A stretch of 64,000 nt of DNA from the NCBI RefSeq assembly GCF_001729485.1, contig NZ_CP017157.1, forward strand, positions 7,750,001-7,814,000, written 5' to 3'. Positions within the stretch are counted from its first letter, which is position 1. Each line of letters begins with the position of its first letter. Origin of the DNA: Streptomyces lydicus (lineage in GTDB: Bacteria > Actinomycetota > Actinomycetes > Streptomycetales > Streptomycetaceae). A program made the position numbers and the translations under genes. The notes below the pieces were generated by a model. That model did not search any database, had not been told where the DNA came from, and was given only the letters and a program-made list of their open reading frames with translations. This document shows, one piece after another, positions 55,730-64,000 of the stretch.

Positions 55730-55993
55730 TTTCCCCCGATCGGCAGCTGTTGAGTTGGGTACCGGTACCAGAGCTCCCACTGTGGCACAGCTCACCTTCC
55801 GGTGCGGGGGAACTCCGCACTCTCACCCCGGGAGTGGGGCCCTTGGGCGGACATGCCCGTCTTCTGCCGGGCGACCAGGGCGGCCAACGCCCGTGCGACC
55901 AGGTTGACTTCTCCGTAAAACATGATGAGTTCCGGTTTCTCCTGGGCTCTTGTGGCTGCTGTGGTGACAGTTGCGGATCCCTCAGGAGGAGCC

Positions 55994-57193
55994 ATGGCAT
56001 CCGTGCCGGCGGTGTCGTTGATCGTGCCGACGTTCAACGAGGCGGGGAACATCGATGAGTTGCTGGACGGTGTGTGCGCGGCGCTTCCGGAGGAATGGGA
56101 CGTCGAGGTGCTGTTCGTCGACGACTCGACCGACGACACCCCGGAGGTGATCGAGAAGGCGGCCGTGCGGTGCCCGATGCGGGTGTCGGTGCTGCACCGG
56201 GAGGTGCCCGAAGGGGGCCTCGGCGGGGCGGTGGTGGCCGGGATCGCGCAGACGAGCGCGCCGTGGATCGTGGTGATGGACGCCGATCTGCAGCACCCGC
56301 CGCGGCTGCTGCCGGAGCTGGTGGAGGCGGGGGAACGGGCCGGGGCGGAGCTGGTGGTCGCCAGCAGGTACGCGGACGGCGGCAGCCGGGGCGGCCTGGA
56401 CGGCGGGTACCGGATGGCGGTGTCGGGGGTGTCGACCGCCGTGACCAAGGCGCTGTTCCCGCGCCTGCTGCGCGGCGTCTCCGACCCGATGAGCGGCTTC
56501 TTCGCCATCCGCCGGGAGGCGATCGAGCGCGCCGGGCGCGAGGACGGGGCCGGGCAGGACGGCGGGCTGCGGCCGCTGGGGTACAAGATCCTGCTGGAGC
56601 TCGCGGTGCGCTGCCGGCCGCGCGGGGTGGCGGAGGTGCCCTACGAGTTCGGGGAGCGGTTCGCCGGGGAGTCGAAGTCGACGGTGCGCGAGGGGCTGCG
56701 GTTCCTGCGGCACCTCGCGGAACTGCGCAGCAGCGACAAGCGGGCCCGGATGGTGGCCTTCGGGCTGATCGGGGTCTCGGGGTTCGTGCCGAACCTGCTG
56801 GCGCTGTGGGCGCTGACCGGCGCCACGTCGCTGCACTACGCGGTGGCGGAGGTACTGGCGAACCAGCTGGGGGTGCTGTGGAACTTCGCCCTGCTGGACT
56901 TCCTGGTCTACCGCAGCGCGAAGCAGGGGCACTGGGCGGGCCGGCTGCTGGGGTTCGCGGCGCTCAGCAACGCGGACCTGCTGGCGCGGATCCCGCTGAT
57001 GATGCTGCTGGTGGAGCAGGCCGGCATCGGGCCGGTGCCGGCGACCGTGATCAGCCTGGTGGTGGTGTTCCTCGTGCGGTTCCTGCTCGTCGACACGCTG
57101 ATCTACCGGCGCAGGGGCGCCGCGGCACGCAAGGAGCAGGCGCCGGCGCGCACCGCCGCGGCGCACGAAGCACGAGGTGAGCGCGCTGCTTAG
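55994..57193 (+). CDS. Polyprenyl-phosphate sugar synthase-like GT2 with GtrA domain
   Basis: About 399 residues from ATG 55994 behind AGGAGG. The N-terminal GT2 domain is Dpm1-like: SLIVPTFNEAGNIDELLDGV, VLFVDDSTDDTPEV, and VVMDADLQHPPRLL carrying the DxD nucleotide-sugar site. The C-terminal 130 residues are four GtrA-type membrane helices (VAFGLIGVSGFVPNLLALWA). Such fusions transfer a sugar from GDP- or UDP-sugar to polyprenyl phosphate. Next to two GT39 enzymes and mppJ, it most likely supplies polyprenyl-phosphomannose for peptide mannosylation; that is an inference from context. Confidence 0.88.
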   Translation: MASVPAVSLIVPTFNEAGNIDELLDGVCAALPEEWDVEVLFVDDSTDDTPEVIEKAAVRCPMRVSVLHREVPEGGLGGAVVAGIAQTSAPWIVVMDADLQHPPRLLPELVEAGERAGAELVVASRYADGGSRGGLDGGYRMAVSGVSTAVTKALFPRLLRGVSDPMSGFFAIRREAIERAGREDGAGQDGGLRPLGYKILLELAVRCRPRGVAEVPYEFGERFAGESKSTVREGLRFLRHLAELRSSDKRARMVAFGLIGVSGFVPNLLALWALTGATSLHYAVAEVLANQLGVLWNFALLDFLVYRSAKQGHWAGRLLGFAALSNADLLARIPLMMLLVEQAGIGPVPATVISLVVVFLVRFLLVDTLIYRRRGAAARKEQAPARTAAAHEARGERAA

Positions 57194-57329
57194 CTGACAA
57201 CGCAAACTCGTGGCGGCCCGTGGGGCCGGACCGCAGACTCCGAGCGGTGATCTCACCGGACCCGGACGCCGACCGGCGGGCGGGGACCGGCGGCGACGGG
57301 CAGGCGGAGTGCGGGAGGCGGCGGGAGAC

Positions 57330-58829
57330 GTGCTGACGGTCCCTGAAGAGGTGCGGGCGGACACCGGCCCTGCCGTACGGCCGGCCTGGCGGACGGCGGT
57401 CGGCGTCGCGAGCGGCGTCGTCGTGCTGCTGCTCGCGGTGTCCGGCAGGTACGGCTACAACGTGGACGAGCTCTACTTCCGGCTGCTCGGCGAGCACGGC
57501 TGGGCGTGGGGCTACACCGATCAGCCGCCGCTGGTGCCGGCCGTGGTGCACGCGACCGCGCAGCTGCTCGGCGACTCGGTGTGGGCGATCCGGGTGCCGG
57601 CGGCGCTGTGCGCGGGTGCCGTGGTGGTGCTCGGGACGCTGATCACCGCCGAACTGGGCGGCACCCGACGGGCCCAGACGCTGGCCGCGCTGGGCCTGGG
57701 CAGCTCGTTCCTGGTGCTCAGCGTGGGCCACATCATGGTGACCACCACCCTGGACATGCTCGCCTGGACCGCGCTGCTGCTGTGCGTGGTGCGCGCGCTG
57801 CTGCGCGGCGAGGACAAGTGGTGGCTGTGGGCCGGGGCGGTGCTGGGCCTGGCGCTGTACGCCAAGTACATCGTGGCGCTGCCGGCGGTGGCGCTGCCCG
57901 TGGGGCTGGCGCTGGCCGGGCCGCGCACGGTGTTCCGTTCGCGCGGCCTGTACGCGGGCGCCGCGCTGGCGCTGGTCATCGGCGCGCCGAACCTGATCTA
58001 CCAGGTCACCCACGACTTCCCGCAGCTCCGGATGGCCGAGGCGCTGGGGGCCACCGACGGGCCGATGAACCGGATCATCTTCGTGCCGAGCCTGGTGATC
58101 CTGCTCGGGCCGGTGCTGACGGTGGTGTGGGTGGCCGGGCTGGTGAAGCTGGTGCGGGACCCGGCGTGGCGGCCGGTGCGGGCGCTGGCGCCGGCATTCG
58201 CGGTCGGGGTGGCGCTGACGATCTACGGCGGGGGCCGGCCCGACTACGTCGGCGGCTTCCTGATCGGGCTGTTCGCGGCGGGCGCGGTGGCCGCCGACCG
58301 GTGGATGGGGCAGCGCCGGCTGCGCCGGGTGCTGCTGTGCGCCGGGCTGGCGGCCAGTGCGGTGCTCCAGGTGCTGATGGCGCTGCCGGTGCTGCCGCAG
58401 AACTCCCCCTTCGTCCCGCTGAACAACATCTCCCTGGAGAGCGTGGGCTGGCCCCGGCTGGCGGAGCGGGTGCGCGCGGCGTACGACGCGCTGCCGCGCG
58501 AGGAGCGGGCGCGGGCCGTGGTGCTCGCCGGCAACCTCGGCGAGAGCGGGGCGCTGGACCGCTACGGGCACGGGCTGCCGGCGGTCTACAGCGGCCACAA
58601 CGAGCTGCACAAGTGGGGCCCGCCGCCGGAGAGCGCCGATGTGGTGGTCGCGGTGGGCATCGAACGGTCCCGGCTCGACGCCGGGTTCCGCTCCTGCCGC
58701 GTCGTCGGCCGGATCGACAACGGCGTCGGCGTGGCGAACGCCGAGCAGGGCAAGCCGGTCACGGTCTGCCACGGCCGTAAGGACTCCTGGGCCCGGCTGT
58801 GGCCCGCCTACCACTACTTGAGCGGCTGA
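57330..58829 (+). CDS. GT39-type (ArnT/PMT-like) mannosyltransferase, copy 1
   Basis: About 499 residues with around 10-12 transmembrane helices. The GT-C signature NVDELYFRLLGEHGWAWGYT places Asp-Glu in the first outer loop, followed by TDQPPLVPA. The enzyme would use polyprenyl-phosphate-linked sugar on the outer membrane face. It is a close paralogue of the next gene, with a 93-bp stretch identical between them. In the mannopeptimycin pathway, PPM-dependent mannosyltransferases of this kind (MppG/H/I) decorate the peptide. The start is uncertain: GTG 57330 is chosen, with GTG 57309 and 57351 also in frame. Confidence 0.88.
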   Translation: MLTVPEEVRADTGPAVRPAWRTAVGVASGVVVLLLAVSGRYGYNVDELYFRLLGEHGWAWGYTDQPPLVPAVVHATAQLLGDSVWAIRVPAALCAGAVVVLGTLITAELGGTRRAQTLAALGLGSSFLVLSVGHIMVTTTLDMLAWTALLLCVVRALLRGEDKWWLWAGAVLGLALYAKYIVALPAVALPVGLALAGPRTVFRSRGLYAGAALALVIGAPNLIYQVTHDFPQLRMAEALGATDGPMNRIIFVPSLVILLGPVLTVVWVAGLVKLVRDPAWRPVRALAPAFAVGVALTIYGGGRPDYVGGFLIGLFAAGAVAADRWMGQRRLRRVLLCAGLAASAVLQVLMALPVLPQNSPFVPLNNISLESVGWPRLAERVRAAYDALPREERARAVVLAGNLGESGALDRYGHGLPAVYSGHNELHKWGPPPESADVVVAVGIERSRLDAGFRSCRVVGRIDNGVGVANAEQGKPVTVCHGRKDSWARLWPAYHYLSG

Positions 58830-58883
58830 GGTGCCCCGGCCGGGGCGGGTGCGAACCGACAACTCAGCGGGAAGTGAGGCGTG

Positions 58884-60419
58884 ATGACGACGTCCCTCGA
58901 CAGGGATACCAGGGCAGCGGCCGGGGCCGGCGGGCCCGGGCTGCGGCCGGTGCCGGTGGCCTGGCGCCCGGTCGCGGTGGTGGTGGCCGCGCTGGCGGTG
59001 CTGCTGTTCGCGTTCGCGGGTGAATACGGCTACCACGCCGACGAGTTGTACTTCCGGCTGCTGGGCGAGCACGGCTTCGCGTGGGGGTACGTGGACCAGC
59101 CGCCGCTGCTGCCGATGGCCGTACGGGCCGCGATGGCGGTCTTCGGCGACAGCATGTGGGCGATCCGGGTGCCGGCGGTGCTGTGCGCCGCGGCGGTCAC
59201 CGCGCTCGGCGCGATGATCGCCGCCGAGCTGGGCGGCACCCGGCGGGCCCAGACGCTGACCGCGTTCGGGGTGGCCACCTCGACGATGGTGCTGAGCTTC
59301 GGCCACTGGATCCTCACCACCAGCTTCGACACCGTGGCATGGGCCGCGGTGCTGCTGTTCGCGCTGCGGGTGCTGCTGCGCGGCGAGGGCAAGTGGTGGC
59401 TGTGGGCCGGCGTCGTGGTCGGCGTGGCGCTGTACGCGAAGTACATCGTGCTGCTGCTGCCGGTGGCGCTGCTGCTGGGCATGGCGCTGGTCGGGCCGCG
59501 CAAGGTGTTCGCCGATCGGCGGCTGTACGCGGGAACGGCGCTGGCGCTGGTCATCGGCGCGCCGAACCTGATCTACCAGATCACCCACGACTTCCCGCAG
59601 CTCCAGATGGCGGAGGGGCTGGCCGGCACCGACGGCGAGGCCAACCGGGCCATGTTCGCCACCAACCTGATCCTGCTGTTCGGCCCGGCGCTGTTCGTGC
59701 TGTGCGTGATCGGGCTGGTGAAGCTGTTCCGGGTGCCGGAGTGGAAGCCCGTCCGGGCCCTGGGCGTCGGGTACCTCGCGGCCACCGCGGCGTCCTACCT
59801 CATCGAGGGCGGGCGGCCGGACTACACCGGCGGGCTGCTGATCGCGCTGCTCGCCGCCGGGTGCGTGCGGGCCGACCGGTGGGCGGGGCGCCGCAAGCTG
59901 CGGCTGTCGGTGCTCGCGGTCTCGCTGGTGCTCAGCGCGGCGGCGCAGATGCTGCTGTCGCTGCCGGTGATCCCCAAGAGCGGGCTGCGCGACTTCCAGG
60001 TCGCCAGCATGCCGCTGGAGACGGTCGGCTGGCCCCGTGTGGTGCAGCAGACCGAGGCCGCCTACCGGGCGCTGCCGGCCGGGGAGCGCTCCCGCGCGGT
60101 GGTGCTCACCGAGAACTTCGGCGAGGCCGGGGCGCTGGACCGCTACGGGCACGGGCTGCCGGCGGTCTACAGCGGCCACAACGAGCTGCACAAGTGGGGC
60201 CCGCCGCCGGAGAGCGCCGACGTGGTGGTCGTGGTGGGCAACATCGAACGGTCGCTGCTCGACGCCGGGTTCGCCTCCTGCAAGGTCGTCGACCACATCG
60301 ACAACCGGCTGGGCATCGACAACCCCGAGCAGGGCGTGGCGATCACGGTGTGCCACGACCGCAAGAAGCCGTGGTCCGCGCTGTGGCCGGCCTACCGGCA
60401 CTACAACGCCTACCTGTAG
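58884..60419 (+). CDS. GT39-type (ArnT/PMT-like) mannosyltransferase, copy 2
   Basis: 511 residues from ATG 58884 (AAGTGAGG upstream), 54 bp after copy 1. It has the same architecture: HADELYFRLLGEHGFAWGYV then VDQPPLLPM, a multi-helix core, and a C-terminal soluble tail with YGHGLPAVYSGHNELHKWGP. It probably uses polyprenyl-phosphomannose and acts after export of the peptide. Divergence in the middle of the two copies suggests different acceptor or regio-specificity. A perfect 15-bp terminator follows, separating it from mppJ. Confidence 0.9.
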   Translation: MTTSLDRDTRAAAGAGGPGLRPVPVAWRPVAVVVAALAVLLFAFAGEYGYHADELYFRLLGEHGFAWGYVDQPPLLPMAVRAAMAVFGDSMWAIRVPAVLCAAAVTALGAMIAAELGGTRRAQTLTAFGVATSTMVLSFGHWILTTSFDTVAWAAVLLFALRVLLRGEGKWWLWAGVVVGVALYAKYIVLLLPVALLLGMALVGPRKVFADRRLYAGTALALVIGAPNLIYQITHDFPQLQMAEGLAGTDGEANRAMFATNLILLFGPALFVLCVIGLVKLFRVPEWKPVRALGVGYLAATAASYLIEGGRPDYTGGLLIALLAAGCVRADRWAGRRKLRLSVLAVSLVLSAAAQMLLSLPVIPKSGLRDFQVASMPLETVGWPRVVQQTEAAYRALPAGERSRAVVLTENFGEAGALDRYGHGLPAVYSGHNELHKWGPPPESADVVVVVGNIERSLLDAGFASCKVVDHIDNRLGIDNPEQGVAITVCHDRKKPWSALWPAYRHYNAYL

Positions 60420-60452
60420 CGGCTCTCCGGTCCCCGTCCCGGCACCGCCCGC

Positions 60453-60488
60453 GGCCCGGTTCGAAAGTTTCCGCTTTCGAACCGGGCC
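60453..60488 (+). terminator. Terminator after the GT39 pair, perfect 15-bp stem
   Basis: GGCCCGGTTCGAAAG (60453-60467) pairs with CTTTCGAACCGGGCC (60474-60488), loop TTTCCG. It places mppJ and the NRPS in a separate transcript whose promoter should lie in 60490-60610. Confidence 0.8.
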
Positions 60489-60517
60489 GTCTGCCGACCT
60501 GCTTCGCTGCACGGTAA

Positions 60518-61639
<1,122 letters not shown>

Positions 61640-61680
61640 CCGCACACGCACATCGACCACGTCGGCTGAGGGGGTTTTCC

Positions 61681-64000
<2,320 letters not shown>

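Noticed and set aside
57051-60512. 1153-codon minus-strand open frame opposite the GT39 genes
   Set aside because: Antisense shadow with a His/Arg/Gln-rich low-complexity translation; no ribosome-binding site or domain.

Overview
The window is high-GC actinobacterial DNA and almost certainly Streptomyces. The markers are bldG with its partner anti-sigma gene, wblA, an Ssd-Tad pilus locus, a long GTG-started crp, GTG/TTG starts, very long antisense shadow ORFs typical of >70% GC, and paired ArsA ATPases. As I recall it, the order from H+-pyrophosphatase to tRNA-Pro matches the S. coelicolor chromosome core around SCO3547-SCO3582. I could not run an alignment to confirm that.

Core part (1-40082). 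In order: a truncated membrane pyrophosphatase (hppA); the anti-sigma factor/bldG pair; a MrfA-like helicase; a minus-strand Tad/Flp pilus operon (ssd, tadA, tadB, tadC, a DUF4244 pilin-like gene, tadE and a second TadE-like gene with no identifiable end); an HAD-IB hydrolase; an intergenic region that by synteny should hold the 6S-like RNA; a Fic-like 'oxidoreductase'; a CooC/ParA-like ATPase; a SulP-carbonic anhydrase fusion; acs, nhaA, a holin-like membrane protein and an epoxide-hydrolase-like enzyme; marP, a Nudix CoA pyrophosphatase and nth on the minus strand; crp; a nucleotidyltransferase; an MBL hydrolase and Nudix pair; RidA and DUF4177; two ArsA ATPases; wblA; a bifunctional penicillin-binding protein; YqeY; a metallophosphoesterase; a Pr6Pr membrane protein; and tRNA-Pro(CGG). 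Several convergent gene pairs are separated by strong bidirectional hairpin terminators.

Accessory part (40083-64000). Gene content changes after the tRNA. It holds a secreted papain-like protease, an ECF sigma factor fused through a membrane segment to a CAP domain, a small unknown protein, a 1329-residue STAND NTPase with 14 WD40 repeats, a GntR regulator, an amidohydrolase and DoxX pair diverging around a perfect operator-like palindrome, and a four-gene minus-strand operon (membrane protein, unknown protein, EACC1, caspase-like peptidase). That operon looks like an NTP-regulated conflict or cell-suicide module, apart from the fact that its NTPase is not in the operon.

The right end is the edge of a biosynthetic gene cluster. 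It contains a polyprenyl-phosphate-sugar synthase-like GT2 with a GtrA domain, two tandem GT39 mannosyltransferase-like membrane proteins, a SAM methyltransferase that I recognise as MppJ (phenylpyruvate C3-methyltransferase), and the first 2.3 kb of an NRPS that starts with A-PCP-C. Together these indicate a mannopeptimycin-type mannosylated cyclic lipopeptide pathway: GT2 would make polyprenyl-phosphomannose, the GT39 enzymes would mannosylate the peptide outside the membrane, MppJ would make the beta-methylphenylalanine precursor, and the NRPS would begin the hexapeptide.
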